A DNA stretch of 64,000 nt from Shuttleworthella satelles DSM 14600. Lineage in GTDB: Bacteria > Bacillota > Clostridia > Lachnospirales > Lachnospiraceae. Shown here one piece after another: positions 45,089-55,282 of this stretch; positions within the stretch are counted from its first letter, which is position 1, and each line of letters starts with the position of its first letter. Under the pieces are notes generated by a model that saw only the letters and a program-made list of their open reading frames with translations, did no database searches and was not told the DNA's origin. The stretch covers positions 918,825 through 982,824 of the forward strand of contig NZ_GG665866.1 of NCBI RefSeq assembly GCF_000160115.1. Direction: 5' to 3'. The position numbers and the translations under genes were made by a program.

Positions 45089-47467
45089 TCACCCCTGTCC
45101 TGCCAGGATCTCCCTTCGCTCATAACTTCCGGCTGCCAGTGTCTCTGTGGCTCCAGACGGGAAAATCACCTCTGTCTCTGCGGGAACTGTCACCGCAAGG
45201 AATAGTGCTTTCCGCCGTCCAGATCCAGTTCCCTCTATATCTCCTGACAGGACAGTCCTTTCCCGATCTCCTGTATCCCTGATCTCCCAGGTTACCCGGA
45301 TCTCTCCCCGCGGACTCCGATAACTCCCGCTCACCTTACCCAGACGCTCATCGACAATCGGACGGATCCGAATTTGCTCAAAGCCCGGCGCCTTGGGCTG
45401 AATTCCCAGAATATACTCGTAATAGAAGCGTCCCACACTGCCGAAGGCATAGTGATTGAAGGAGACCATATTACCACCGGACATCTTGGTCTCATTAACG
45501 CTTCCGTCCGGCATAAGCCCGTCCCAGCGCTCCCAGATGGAGGTCGCCCCTGCTTTGACCTCATACATCCATCCCGGACATTTCTCAGACAAAAGCAGAT
45601 CATAGGCCAGCTTTTCCTCTCCTCCTTCTGCCAGCAGGGGCAGAAGATACTGGGTTGCGTAGAAGCCGGTTCCAATCCCCTCTTCTCTCAGCTTCTTAAC
45701 CAGAGTCTGAAAGACTTTCCCATAGAGTTCCGCATCCCTGTCTGTCTTCTCTTCTGGCAGGAGACTTCCCAGATCACCCAGAACGAGAGAAAGTGCCATG
45801 ACATAAGCCCCCTGGTAGTCATCCTTCATCTGTCCGTTCTTTTTGATGAAGGCCTGAATATAGGCCTCCCTGCTATCCCTGTATTGTTTTCCGTAATGGT
45901 CGGCGTCCTCTTTTTTCCCCAGCCTTTTGGCCAGTGCAGATAAAATCCGAAGGTCATTGATCAAAAAGGCATTGGAGACCGGCCCATTATGCATAGCCAT
46001 ATAAGCCGTATCCCTACCCAGGGCCAGCCAGTCCCCCAGGTTTGGGGCAATCCACAGATTCTTCTTGCCCAGCAAGCCGCCCATATGAGATATCTCACAG
46101 TCCACATGAGCCCTGATGCTGTCATACTGTTCCCTTAAAGCTGCCTCGTCCCCGTACAGATCAGCGATCAGCTGGGGGAGAATGGTCACTGCATTGCCCC
46201 AACCCAGCATATTCATAAATCCGATCTTGCCGGGCCCGTCCGCCGGAACCACCGGGGAGACATACTTCTCTGCATGATCCATCTGCGTGTAACGGATATC
46301 CCGCAGGAATTTTTCCAAAAAGATCTTCGTATTAAAATTATACATGCCGGTGCGGGCAAATGCCTGACCATCCCCCGTATATCCCTCTCTCTCGTCCCGC
46401 TGGGGGCAGTCCGTGGGGACCTCAATGTAATTGCTCTTCTGACTCCACAGCTGATTTTGGTAGAGGCGGTCGACCAGAGGATTCCGACAGGTGAATCTTC
46501 CCGTCCGTTCCATATCCGTATACACTGCAAAGGCGGTCAGAAGCCCCTCCCGGTAAGGACATCCCGTCAACTCCACATAGCGAAAACCCATGTAAGTAAA
46601 TCTGGGAAGATATGGTCTCGTCTCCCCTCCCTTATAATAGACCGTTTCCTGCTTTGCCTTGCGCAGATTGGCCGTGTAGAGAGTCCCCTCCGCTGTCAGC
46701 AGTTCCCCGTGGCGCAGAGTGATCTTGGCCCCATCCGGCTGACCGCTCAAATAGCGCGGATCAATCCGGATCTGCCCGGCGAAATTCTGTCCGAAATCCA
46801 GAATGGTCACCTCCTGCCCGGCCTCATTTTCCCCATGAGAAATAACTGTGGGCAGCGGCATCTCCTCCTGACGTCTGGTCCGTGCAAGGGGAGCATCCAG
46901 ATTCCCGGGAAGCGTCTGCTTTGAGGCAATTACCTTCCAGGAGGCCGGCCTGTGACGACCATGTGCATGGTAGATCTCTCCATCGTATAAGCCCGCATAT
47001 TCATAGGGGCTCTCTTCTCCCACAACCGTATCCGGCGTACTGGAAAACACATCCTTGCTTCCGTCCTCATACACCAGCTCCAGGATCCAGGCTGCCGCGG
47101 CGTGACTGCCGTAGATCTGCGTCTTATTCTCAAAGGTAAATCTCCCGCAGTACCAGCCCTGGCCCAGATAGACGCGCAGGCTGACAGTCTCTGAATCCGC
47201 CTGCTGAAAGAGGTCTGTCAGATCATATTCATTGACCTGCAGTTCTCTCGGATAATAAGTAAAACCGGGGGCAAAGAGAATATCTCCAATCTTCTCTCCG
47301 TTGAGTTCGGCTTCATAGACGCCCAGCGCCGTGATCGCAAGTTTTGCCTGCATAAGCTGCCTGTCTGCAGCAGGCCTGATCTCCTGGACAAAGACGTCCA
47401 CCTGCCCCTCCACATAAGGAGTATCCGACTGGATCAGGCACTCGCAAAGTTCCTTCCAATCACTCAT
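45089..47467 (-). CDS. GH78 family alpha-L-rhamnosidase
   Basis: The 792-residue inverting enzyme releases terminal L-rhamnose. The N-terminal beta-sandwich reads ALGVYEAELNGEKIGDILFA and PGFTYYPRELQVNEYDLTD. The catalytic domain has VPTDCPQRDEREGYTGDGQA, the classical acidic motif, and the C-terminal part SFNHYAFGSVGRFYYEYILG. No signal peptide is present, so it works inside the cell on imported rhamnosides. The ATG overlaps the upstream stop. Free rhamnose would then be used by RhaA and RhaB encoded at the left of the window. Confidence 0.94.
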   Translation of the reverse strand: MSDWKELCECLIQSDTPYVEGQVDVFVQEIRPAADRQLMQAKLAITALGVYEAELNGEKIGDILFAPGFTYYPRELQVNEYDLTDLFQQADSETVSLRVYLGQGWYCGRFTFENKTQIYGSHAAAAWILELVYEDGSKDVFSSTPDTVVGEESPYEYAGLYDGEIYHAHGRHRPASWKVIASKQTLPGNLDAPLARTRRQEEMPLPTVISHGENEAGQEVTILDFGQNFAGQIRIDPRYLSGQPDGAKITLRHGELLTAEGTLYTANLRKAKQETVYYKGGETRPYLPRFTYMGFRYVELTGCPYREGLLTAFAVYTDMERTGRFTCRNPLVDRLYQNQLWSQKSNYIEVPTDCPQRDEREGYTGDGQAFARTGMYNFNTKIFLEKFLRDIRYTQMDHAEKYVSPVVPADGPGKIGFMNMLGWGNAVTILPQLIADLYGDEAALREQYDSIRAHVDCEISHMGGLLGKKNLWIAPNLGDWLALGRDTAYMAMHNGPVSNAFLINDLRILSALAKRLGKKEDADHYGKQYRDSREAYIQAFIKKNGQMKDDYQGAYVMALSLVLGDLGSLLPEEKTDRDAELYGKVFQTLVKKLREEGIGTGFYATQYLLPLLAEGGEEKLAYDLLLSEKCPGWMYEVKAGATSIWERWDGLMPDGSVNETKMSGGNMVSFNHYAFGSVGRFYYEYILGIQPKAPGFEQIRIRPIVDERLGKVSGSYRSPRGEIRVTWEIRDTGDRERTVLSGDIEGTGSGRRKALFLAVTVPAETEVIFPSGATETLAAGSYERREILAGQG

Positions 47468-48390
47468 AAAATTCCTTTCTCTTCTGATTTTCTCTTTGCC
47501 TCGGCAGCCGTCTCTCCCAGATGGGTCTCCAGCCAGGCTCCACTGACCTGCAGGGATGAGATGGCATTCTTGTTCACCCATCCGTCATGCTGCTCTAGAA
47601 TCACCGCCTGACAGGCATTCTCTTTTGCCTGTGCCAGAATTTTTCCTAGAGGCATATTCCCCTGTCCCAACTCCATCTCTCCGGATCTGCGGATAGATGC
47701 GGTGGCGCCTGCCGGTCTCGTTCCCCGGTCACACAGGTGCAGCAGATGCTGTCTTCTGCCCAGCTTCTCCATCCAGACCAGGGGATCGGCCCCTGTCTCC
47801 GCGGGCCAGTAAGCGTCGAATTCGAATGAAACCAGCGCTGGGTCTGTCTCTGCAATGATCCGATCATAGGCAACCATCCCGGCGTGATCTTTCTCCTCTG
47901 CTTTGCAGGAATTCTCCCTGATTCGGACAAATTCACAGTTATGATTGTGATAAAGGAAGTCATAGCCCCGATCTGCAGCTGTCTGTCCGACCCGGTTGAG
48001 ACGGGCAATCAGGTCTGTTAAGGCCACATCGTCCGAATAGTCGAAATGATACATTCCAGTCAGCACAATCCGCCTCGTCCCATAAGAGGCGGCCTCCTTC
48101 AAGACATCCTCCAGATTCTTCTCCAGCGTTCCCAGATCACTGTGCAGGGCGATGACAGAGAGTCCACTCTCAGCCAGCATCTCTTTCCAGGGAAGGTTCC
48201 CGCCAGCTCCCATGGCCATACCGGACAGTCTTGTAAAGAGCCGTATGGTCGCAGGCAGCTTATGGGTCATAAAGCGGTTCAACTCGATTCCTGCAAAACC
48301 GGCCTCCTTCACCGCTCTCAAGGCAGACATAGCCTCCTCTTCTGTCTTCACATTACTTCACAGCTGTACCTGCTGTATTCCTCTTTGCAT
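47464..48390 (-). pseudogene. TIM-barrel sugar isomerase/epimerase with in-frame TGA near the N-terminus
   Basis: The family start MQRGIQQVQL begins at an ATG at 48390 behind AAGGAAG, but codon 11 is TGA (48358-48360), after which the frame continues SNVKTEEEAMSALRAVKEAG with no further stop. The remaining part from a GTG at 48351 (295 residues) has the AP-endonuclease-2/xylose isomerase-like barrel (FLYHNHNCEF; SFEFDAYWPAETGADP; LLHLCDRG; AVILEQH). The TGA removes the first beta strand. A CGA-to-TGA change explains it. A restart at GTG might give a partial product. Confidence 0.7.
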
Positions 48391-48406
48391 CCGCCACTTC
48401 CTTAAC

Positions 48407-50707
48407 TCAAGATTTCTTCTTTGGAATTCCCTGCAGGACACGATTTAACTGCTTCACCGCTTCCTCACCAACTCCGCCCTGCTTCAGGAGAGAAACCATA
48501 GTCATCCGCCCCAGCATCTTCTGTAAAGCGGGGTTATCCTTGACACTGTCCGCCACATCTCCCCGGCTGGCAGAAGCCTGCTCCATCATGGTATTGACGA
48601 CAGCCCCTGCCTGCGGATCCTCGCGGATCTCGCCCAGCTTATCCCAAACGGACCAGAAATCCGGATCGATTTCTTCCGCATCGAACCAGTTATCAACCGA
48701 TCCGAGAGAAGAATTGAAGATATAGTCTGCATCCTTCCCATCCACCTTATGAATCCGCATCCCGTCTACCGTCGGCTGGCCACAAGCTGCTCCGCCTTCA
48801 ATGTCTCCGAATCCTCTGGCTGCAATCCACTGGCTCCCGACATTGGGGATAACAAAGTGAAAAACAGTATTTCCCCTTTGCTCAGCGACCTTGTTCCCAT
48901 TCACATAGAGCGCAACCCGGGGTTGGTTGGAATAAACCGTAATCTTCGTCTCATCGCTCTCGCGATTCTCGTATTTTTTGCCACAGAGATGCACAAAAGG
49001 TTCCCTCTTGTTCCAGGCTGCCTTGTAAAGGTAGAAGGCATCCTTTCGATAGCTTCGGTCAAAGGTCACCAGCCCCTTCTGGTTCTCTCCGTGCCTGCCG
49101 CCCTCATCACGTCCATCGGCGGCAAAGTCAAAGAGGTTCCAGACATGGGTCGCCCAGAGCCAGGGACGTGCCTGGATCATCGCCAGATTGTGTTCGTGAT
49201 AGAGAGCCTGATATCCCTCCGTATAATCGCTTCTGACGGGATCTTCCGCCTGGTAAGCCGGGTTGGCATCCGCGCCGTACTCGGAATATCCGATTGCCAT
49301 CTGCGGATGGTCCTGGTGAAATGCATCGAAGAAATGATCCGCCTCTTCCAGCTCTCCCACGTACCAGCCGAAGTAAAGATTGTAGCTGTTGACATCCGGC
49401 ACCTCAAGCAGGGGAGAATCGGTCTCTAACATGAAGACATTAGCCATCGTCGTCTTTCTGGTCGGATCCATGGCATGGGCTAAGTTATTTAAGGCCCTGT
49501 GATTATCCAGCAGTTCTTCATTCACGGCACTTGCCACCGTTATCTCATTGGACAGACCCCAGACAGCAATAGAGGCGTGGTTGTAATTCTGGGCAATCAG
49601 TTCCCGCATCATCTGCAGGGTACACTCCCGGCCCTTTGGCATGAACATGGTAATAAAAGGAATCTCAGCCCAGACCACAATTCCCTCACGGTCGCACAGG
49701 TCATAGAAGTACTGGGCGTGCTGATAGTGAGCCAGCCGCAGGGTATTGGCTCCAATCTCCCTGACGAAGGCCATATTCTGATCCAGGACTGCTTTTGTAA
49801 TGGCATTGCCCATTCCCTTGACGTCCTGATGCATAGAGACACCTCGCAGTGGATAGGGATGGCCATTTAAGAGAAAGCCCTTCTGCGGATCAATATCAAA
49901 AGTTCGGCAGCCGAACTTTTCAGAAAGGGTCTCATCCGCAAGAGCCGCCACAACCGTATATAAATAGGGATCTTTGATTCCCTCCCAGCGGCGGGCATTT
50001 TCAATCCTCACCGTGCAGATCGCGTGTCCGCTCTCATCCGTTCTGACTTCCTCTTTCAGAATCGCCTGTCCCTCTCCATCCATAATCTGAAAGCGGACTT
50101 TCTGACCAAAAGCCGCAGATGTTCCCTGTTTAACCCAGGTCTCCAGAGTCACATCCGCGTATCCCAGGTCCAGATCCAGCAGGGGAGTGACCTTCAATCC
50201 GCAGGAGCCGAAATAGTCCCGGTCGAAGTGAACCAGAGGCAGGCTAAGAACCCTCACTGCCCGATAGAGACCGCCGTAGAAAGTAAAATCAGCCTGCTGC
50301 GGATAGACGCGGTCACTGTCCCCATTCTCGCAGGAAACAACGATTTCCAGTGTCTCTGTCTTCAGAAGCTCCTCCGTGATATCAATTCGAAAAGTCGAAA
50401 AGCCATTCTCATGATGGCATTTGCACGCCCCATTGACATAGACCTCCGCCGTATAGGCCGCCCCCTCAAATTCCAGGTAGACGCGGCCATTCTCGTATAA
50501 CGGTATTTCTTCAGCCTGCAGGGCGCGCACGTACCAGCACTTGCCGCGATAATAATCATTGCCGCCATCCTGTCCGTCAACCGCATTCCAGGTATGCGGA
50601 AGGCTGACCGTCTCAGCCTCTGGCATGACTGCTCTGATCGCCGCATCCTGTGCTGAGGAAGCGAACTTAATGAATTTCCAATTCTCACAAATATCTACAG
50701 ACGACAT
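48407..50707 (-). CDS. GH2 family beta-glycosidase (beta-galactosidase/glucuronidase-like)
   Basis: The 766-residue enzyme has a sugar-binding N-domain (VSLPHTWNAVDGQDGGNDYY; YRGKCWYVRAL), an immunoglobulin-like middle, and a TIM barrel with GVSMHQDVKGMGNAI, the acid/base motif AVWGLSNEI and the nucleophile region GYSEYGADANP. There is no signal peptide. The start at 50707 follows GGGAGGAATTGAT and overlaps the stop of the transporter gene. The exact sugar is not determined. Confidence 0.92.
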   Translation of the reverse strand: MSSVDICENWKFIKFASSAQDAAIRAVMPEAETVSLPHTWNAVDGQDGGNDYYRGKCWYVRALQAEEIPLYENGRVYLEFEGAAYTAEVYVNGACKCHHENGFSTFRIDITEELLKTETLEIVVSCENGDSDRVYPQQADFTFYGGLYRAVRVLSLPLVHFDRDYFGSCGLKVTPLLDLDLGYADVTLETWVKQGTSAAFGQKVRFQIMDGEGQAILKEEVRTDESGHAICTVRIENARRWEGIKDPYLYTVVAALADETLSEKFGCRTFDIDPQKGFLLNGHPYPLRGVSMHQDVKGMGNAITKAVLDQNMAFVREIGANTLRLAHYQHAQYFYDLCDREGIVVWAEIPFITMFMPKGRECTLQMMRELIAQNYNHASIAVWGLSNEITVASAVNEELLDNHRALNNLAHAMDPTRKTTMANVFMLETDSPLLEVPDVNSYNLYFGWYVGELEEADHFFDAFHQDHPQMAIGYSEYGADANPAYQAEDPVRSDYTEGYQALYHEHNLAMIQARPWLWATHVWNLFDFAADGRDEGGRHGENQKGLVTFDRSYRKDAFYLYKAAWNKREPFVHLCGKKYENRESDETKITVYSNQPRVALYVNGNKVAEQRGNTVFHFVIPNVGSQWIAARGFGDIEGGAACGQPTVDGMRIHKVDGKDADYIFNSSLGSVDNWFDAEEIDPDFWSVWDKLGEIREDPQAGAVVNTMMEQASASRGDVADSVKDNPALQKMLGRMTMVSLLKQGGVGEEAVKQLNRVLQGIPKKKS

Positions 50708-50708
50708 A

Positions 50709-52202
50709 TCAATTCCTCCCTGCTGCTCCCACTGCGTTTCTTTTAGCCAGCGCCGCTCTCTTATCTGCAATATCCTTCTGAATCTGAACCATAGAAGCCT
50801 TGTCCAGCTTGCAGAAATGCATGGCGATCAAAGTGCAGACCCAACCAAGCATCGACAGACCATAGCGAAGGATAATACACATCCACAAAACAGAAGAGGT
50901 CAGTTTATCTCCCGGCTGAGGCATTACAGTCGTATACCCGATCACGGCTACTCCGCCTGCCGCAATCGCAGCGCTGAAGGAAGATACGATCTTGTCAATC
51001 AGACTGTATGTTCCTGTCACAACCGCTGGAATATACTTTCCGCTGCGATTCAGTTCATAGTCAATGATATCTGCCATAAATGCCGTATTGGCCATCGTAA
51101 CACACATCTTAGACCCATTTCCCAGCAGATCCAGAGCAAGATACAGAATCATCGGAATGCTCATCATGACAGCAATCCGGCGCGTATCGCTCAGCGCAAG
51201 AAAAACAATCATCAGAGCCGTCACCGCCAGGCAGATCTTGGCCCAGGTGACGGTCGCCTCCTTATTGCCATGCTTGCCCGCATATTTGGCCCCGAAGAAT
51301 CCAAAGATAATAGAGGGGAGCATACTGACAACTCCCAGCATGGTGGACATGCTCATATTGCCAATCACAATACCGAACATCAGCGTGCTGACAATCGCCT
51401 GCGAGGAAGTCTGCTGGGCGATCTTATCGGACGCTGCCGCCGCAATATAGCATTTGAGCGGATTGTTATGAGCTAAAACCTCAGCCATGTCGCGAAGCTT
51501 CAGCTTTTCTCTCTTCTCTGTCAGCCCGGCGAAATTCTCCGGGATATCAATCTTGCGAACCGAGAGGCAAACCGCCACCATCCCAAGAAAGGTAACCGCC
51601 AGGCACACATAGCAGGCTGCCGCCAGGAAAGCCTGATTGTATTTCCCTCCAAATTTTGGCAGGAGAACAACATTTAAGACCACCATCAGAGCCATGGGCA
51701 CCACATACTGGAAGGCCGCCTGCCAGACGCCGATCATGGGCCGCTGTTTGGGGTCATTGGAGAGCAGAGCCGGTATGGTCTGCACTGTCATGTTGACGCA
51801 GGTATAGCCGACTACATAGAGCATATACAAAAGAATAAAAATTGGGATTCCATGACCTTTGCCGGATGCAAAGTTGAACAGAAAAAGCAGGGCAAAAGCC
51901 TCAATACACCAGCCACAAATAACTAGCACACGGATTTTCCCGTATCTGGTATTGACCCGGTCATAGACAAATGCCATAAGCGGATCTGTAATCGCGTCAA
52001 AAATACGGGTGAAGGTCAGAATATAGCCAACCGTCAGCGTTGCAATTCCATAGCCGATGTTGGCGGAATAACTGGCCAGTCCGACCAGGGAATAGACCCC
52101 CATACTCATCAGGGCATTCATGGCAAACAAAATCACCTGTGCTGTCCTGGCCCTTCGATAGACCGGTCTCTTTTCTCCTTCTGCCTGTAATACTTCACTC
52201 AT
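50709..52202 (-). CDS. GPH-family glycoside:cation symporter (MelB-like)
   Basis: The 497-residue membrane protein has about 12 hydrophobic helices and begins with an N-terminal cytoplasmic segment, followed by ILFAMNALMSMGVYSLVGLA, FTRIFDAITDPLMAFVYDRV and NTRYGKIRVLVICGW, the classical GPH motif. It probably imports a rhamnoside or glycoside for the enzymes encoded downstream. The start at 52202 follows GAGGGAGGAAAAG. It is the first gene of the operon. Confidence 0.92.
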   Translation of the reverse strand: MSEVLQAEGEKRPVYRRARTAQVILFAMNALMSMGVYSLVGLASYSANIGYGIATLTVGYILTFTRIFDAITDPLMAFVYDRVNTRYGKIRVLVICGWCIEAFALLFLFNFASGKGHGIPIFILLYMLYVVGYTCVNMTVQTIPALLSNDPKQRPMIGVWQAAFQYVVPMALMVVLNVVLLPKFGGKYNQAFLAAACYVCLAVTFLGMVAVCLSVRKIDIPENFAGLTEKREKLKLRDMAEVLAHNNPLKCYIAAAASDKIAQQTSSQAIVSTLMFGIVIGNMSMSTMLGVVSMLPSIIFGFFGAKYAGKHGNKEATVTWAKICLAVTALMIVFLALSDTRRIAVMMSIPMILYLALDLLGNGSKMCVTMANTAFMADIIDYELNRSGKYIPAVVTGTYSLIDKIVSSFSAAIAAGGVAVIGYTTVMPQPGDKLTSSVLWMCIILRYGLSMLGWVCTLIAMHFCKLDKASMVQIQKDIADKRAALAKRNAVGAAGRN

Positions 52203-52419
52203 TGCTTTTCCTCCCTCATTTCTTGAAAATATCTTTGCTCTCATCAGGAGCATCCCTGCGGACGGCTCGATGTCATCTTCAAATAGATTATAGAAAGGCA
52301 ATTCATAGACTACGTTCTAAAATTCGCTATAATGTTATTATATTCGTCAAAATTAATTTGGCGGTTTACCCAAAACTCAGCTCTGTTTTTTGTATATTCT
52401 GTCTGGTTCGGAGGCAATC
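52203..52419. promoter_or_regulatory. Divergent promoter region between the symporter and AraC genes
   Basis: The region is A/T-rich around 52320-52360. A near-palindrome (GCTATAATGTTATTATATTCG) lies at about 52327-52348, and TTGACG occurs next to it on the minus strand without a well-spaced -10, as expected for an activator-dependent promoter. This is the likely control point of the glycoside operon by the AraC regulator. Confidence 0.4.
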
Positions 52420-53736
52420 ATGAATGATCCCCTTCTGGCAAAAATTTCCTTCTTCAACGATATGGTTCAGGCAAGTTATCCCGCTTCTCTCTGGTCTTAT
52501 GACGATCAGCTGGAAGAAGAAAATGCCCTCACACCAAACGCAGTTCTCCGTCCCCGCTATTTCTCAGACGAGTACATTCTCAGTCAGCTCCTTCTTCGCA
52601 AAAGCCAGGGACAGCTGTCCCCCCTGATCCTGGAGTACCGCGTCGGCATTCGATGGATCGCCGCCTTTGAGCCGCTTTCACCTGCACCGGAGAATCCAAC
52701 AAGGACGCAGACGGACTCCTCCCCCTCTTCACAGACCGCCGTCAACCGCATCTGGTTTCTAGGTCCTTATCTCAGCGGGAATCTCTCGACGCACCTCCTG
52801 CGTAAGGGACTCCAGTCCTATGACCTGTCTCCCCATATCCAGCGGCAAATGCTGACTGCCTTCGATGAGATTCCCTCCGTCTCCCAGGATGCCCTCTTTA
52901 CCCTAGCCATCCAGCTTCACCGTCTCCTGACGCATCAGACTCTTCCCCCCACTTCTATCCGCATCCTGTCTGCCGGCAAGCAATATTCTCCTAAGGCTTC
53001 CCGGAAGGCTTCTGAGAAGGAACTCCTGACACAAATGGTTCTGGGAGAGGCCAGATCCTCCTATCAGACCAGTCACAGCGGAATCCGCCAGAGTGAGCTT
53101 CTTCTGCTGGACAGCATTCGAAACGGGAATCTTGATTACAAGCAGCTTCTGTCCCACAGTATGCGCCTCAGCAGCGGGATCAAATCCATGAATGTTCCTC
53201 CCTTACGGCTTGCGCAAGACAACGGGATCACCCTGTTGGCTCTGGTCAGCCGGGCCGCAATTGAGGGTGGACTCCCGGCAGATATTGCCTACGATATGAA
53301 TGACCGTTATCTGGACAGTCTGGAACAAAGCCAGGATATTGAAGAAGTTCAGGCGGCGATCTTCGATTTCCTGGATGACTTTGTGCAGCGGATCTATCTG
53401 ATCCGAAACTCTGCCGGGATCTCCCATGAAATCCTGGAAGTATGTCATTATATTGAAGCCCATCTCTCATCTGTCCTGACTGCTGCGAATCTTGCCCCCA
53501 TATCCGGCTACAGCCCTTACTATTTCTCCGATAAATTCCAGCGGGAAATGAAGATCCCTCTGAGTGCCTATATCCGTGAGAAAAGACTGGCAAGAGCCGC
53601 CCGTATGCTCAAAGAAACAACCGCCGCCGTCACAGAAGTGGCGGCAGCGGTCGGAATGGAAAGCCGAAGCTATTTTTCCGTTTCTTTCAAGCGAAAGTAT
53701 GGGATGTCACCGGCTCACTATCGAAAAACAAGATAA
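52420..53736 (+). CDS. AraC-family transcriptional regulator of the glycoside operon
   Basis: The 438-residue protein has a long N-terminal sensing region and a C-terminal AraC-type domain (LAPISGYSPYYFSDKFQREM; VTEVAAAVGMESRSYFSVSF; KRKYGMSPAHYRKTR). It is divergent from the symporter gene with 217 bases between, the usual layout for a local activator. The start at 52420 follows TTCGGAGGCAATC; the inducer is not known. Confidence 0.9.
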   Translation: MNDPLLAKISFFNDMVQASYPASLWSYDDQLEEENALTPNAVLRPRYFSDEYILSQLLLRKSQGQLSPLILEYRVGIRWIAAFEPLSPAPENPTRTQTDSSPSSQTAVNRIWFLGPYLSGNLSTHLLRKGLQSYDLSPHIQRQMLTAFDEIPSVSQDALFTLAIQLHRLLTHQTLPPTSIRILSAGKQYSPKASRKASEKELLTQMVLGEARSSYQTSHSGIRQSELLLLDSIRNGNLDYKQLLSHSMRLSSGIKSMNVPPLRLAQDNGITLLALVSRAAIEGGLPADIAYDMNDRYLDSLEQSQDIEEVQAAIFDFLDDFVQRIYLIRNSAGISHEILEVCHYIEAHLSSVLTAANLAPISGYSPYYFSDKFQREMKIPLSAYIREKRLARAARMLKETTAAVTEVAAAVGMESRSYFSVSFKRKYGMSPAHYRKTR

Positions 53737-53742
53737 GAGATC

Positions 53743-55119
53743 TTACAGGTCAAATGCCGGAATCGACGCGAAACCTCTCTGCAGATCCTCATCGGTTGGA
53801 ATATAGTCTGCCATCTTCCCGTCATTATAGGATTCGTATGCCTTCATATCAAAATAGCCGGTGCCTGTCAGGCCAAATACGATATTTTTCTCTTCTCCTG
53901 TCTCTTTGCAGCGAAGCGCCTCATTGATCGCCGCGCGGATGGCATGGCTGGACTCCGGCGCCGGAAGAATTCCCTCCGTACGGGCAAAGAGCTCTGCGGC
54001 CTCAAATACAGAAGTCTGCTCAACGGAGACCGCCCTCATATATCCGTCATGATAGAGCTGAGACAGAACGGGACTCATTCCATGATAGCGCAGTCCCCCC
54101 GCATGATTGGGGGATGGAATGAAATCATGCCCCAAAGTATACATCTTGGCAATCGGTGTCACCATACCGGTGTCACAGAAATCATAGACATATCTGCCCC
54201 GGGTCAGCGACGGACAGGAAGCCGGCTCGACTGCGACAATATCATAATCCGCCTCTCCTCGCAGCTTCTCTCCCACAAAGGGAGCAATCAATCCGCCCAG
54301 GTTCGATCCGCCGCCCGCGCAGCCAATGATCACATCCGGCTTGACACCCAACTTGTCCAGTGCCGCCTTGGTCTCCAGACCAATGATACTCTGATGAAGC
54401 ACGACCTGATTTAAGACAGATCCCAGCACATAGCGATAACCCTCAGACTGAACCGCAACCTCAACAGCTTCAGAAATTGCGCAGCCAAGAGAGCCGCTTG
54501 TCCCCGGATGATCTGCAAGGATCTTCCTCCCTACTTCCGTCAGATCAGAGGGGGATGGAATAACGCTTGCGCCATAGGTCCGCATGACCTCTCTTCGGAA
54601 GGGCTTCTGCTCATAGGAGACCTTGACCATATATACCTTGCAGTCAAGGCCAAAGAAAGCGCATGCCATCGAGAGAGCTGTCCCCCACTGGCCCGCTCCG
54701 GTTTCTGTTGTAACCCCTTTCAGTCCCTGCTTCTTGGCATAATAAGCCTGGGCGATTGCGGAATTCAGCTTATGACTGCCGGATGTGTTGTTTCCCTCGA
54801 ATTTATAGAAAATATGCGCCGGCGTATCCAGAGCCTTCTCCAGAAATTCAGCGTGAACCAGCGGCGACGGGCGATACATCTTATAGAAATGATAGATTTC
54901 ATCCGGAATGGCAATCTCTCGATCCGTGTTATTTAACTCCTGCTCAGCTAATTCCCGGCAGAAGACACCGGAGAGCTCATCAGCAGTCATGGGCTTTAAT
55001 GTGCCCGGATTCAAAAGGGGCGCCGGCTTATTCTTCATGTCGGCACGCAGGTTATACCATGCCTTAGGGATCTCATTTTCTTCCAGATAGGTCTTGTAGG
55101 GTGTCTTGCTCCTTGCCAT
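53743..55119 (-). CDS. trpB: Tryptophan synthase beta chain, TrpB2-type
   Basis: The 458-residue PLP enzyme makes tryptophan from indole and serine. It has the lysine region EGNNTSGSHKLNSAIAQAYY, TTETGAGQWGTALSMACAFF, the phosphate loop GCAGGGSNLGG and the TrpB2-specific long N-terminus (EIPKAWYNLRADMKNKPAPL). The GTG/ATG choice is clear: the ATG at 55119 follows GGAAAGGAG. No trpA is adjacent, so it probably salvages indole. It is controlled by the T-box leader upstream. Confidence 0.93.
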   Translation of the reverse strand: MARSKTPYKTYLEENEIPKAWYNLRADMKNKPAPLLNPGTLKPMTADELSGVFCRELAEQELNNTDREIAIPDEIYHFYKMYRPSPLVHAEFLEKALDTPAHIFYKFEGNNTSGSHKLNSAIAQAYYAKKQGLKGVTTETGAGQWGTALSMACAFFGLDCKVYMVKVSYEQKPFRREVMRTYGASVIPSPSDLTEVGRKILADHPGTSGSLGCAISEAVEVAVQSEGYRYVLGSVLNQVVLHQSIIGLETKAALDKLGVKPDVIIGCAGGGSNLGGLIAPFVGEKLRGEADYDIVAVEPASCPSLTRGRYVYDFCDTGMVTPIAKMYTLGHDFIPSPNHAGGLRYHGMSPVLSQLYHDGYMRAVSVEQTSVFEAAELFARTEGILPAPESSHAIRAAINEALRCKETGEEKNIVFGLTGTGYFDMKAYESYNDGKMADYIPTDEDLQRGFASIPAFDL

Positions 55120-55282
55120 TGTGTCTCCTTTCCTCGATCTGCTATCAGATCGAATGCCGGACATCTGCGTCCGCAAACCTGTGTCATACCGCGTGAACGG
55201 ATGCAGGGGATCGATGAGAATCCACAGGCATTTTATAACCATGAGTCTTCCGCGGAGCAAAGCACACAACAGGTATCAAATG

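Noticed and set aside
48358-48360. In-frame TGA considered as a selenocysteine codon
   Set aside because: It is at codon 11 of a sugar isomerase-like gene, no selenocysteine member of that family is known to me, no insertion hairpin is evident, and a CGA-to-TGA mutation is simpler.
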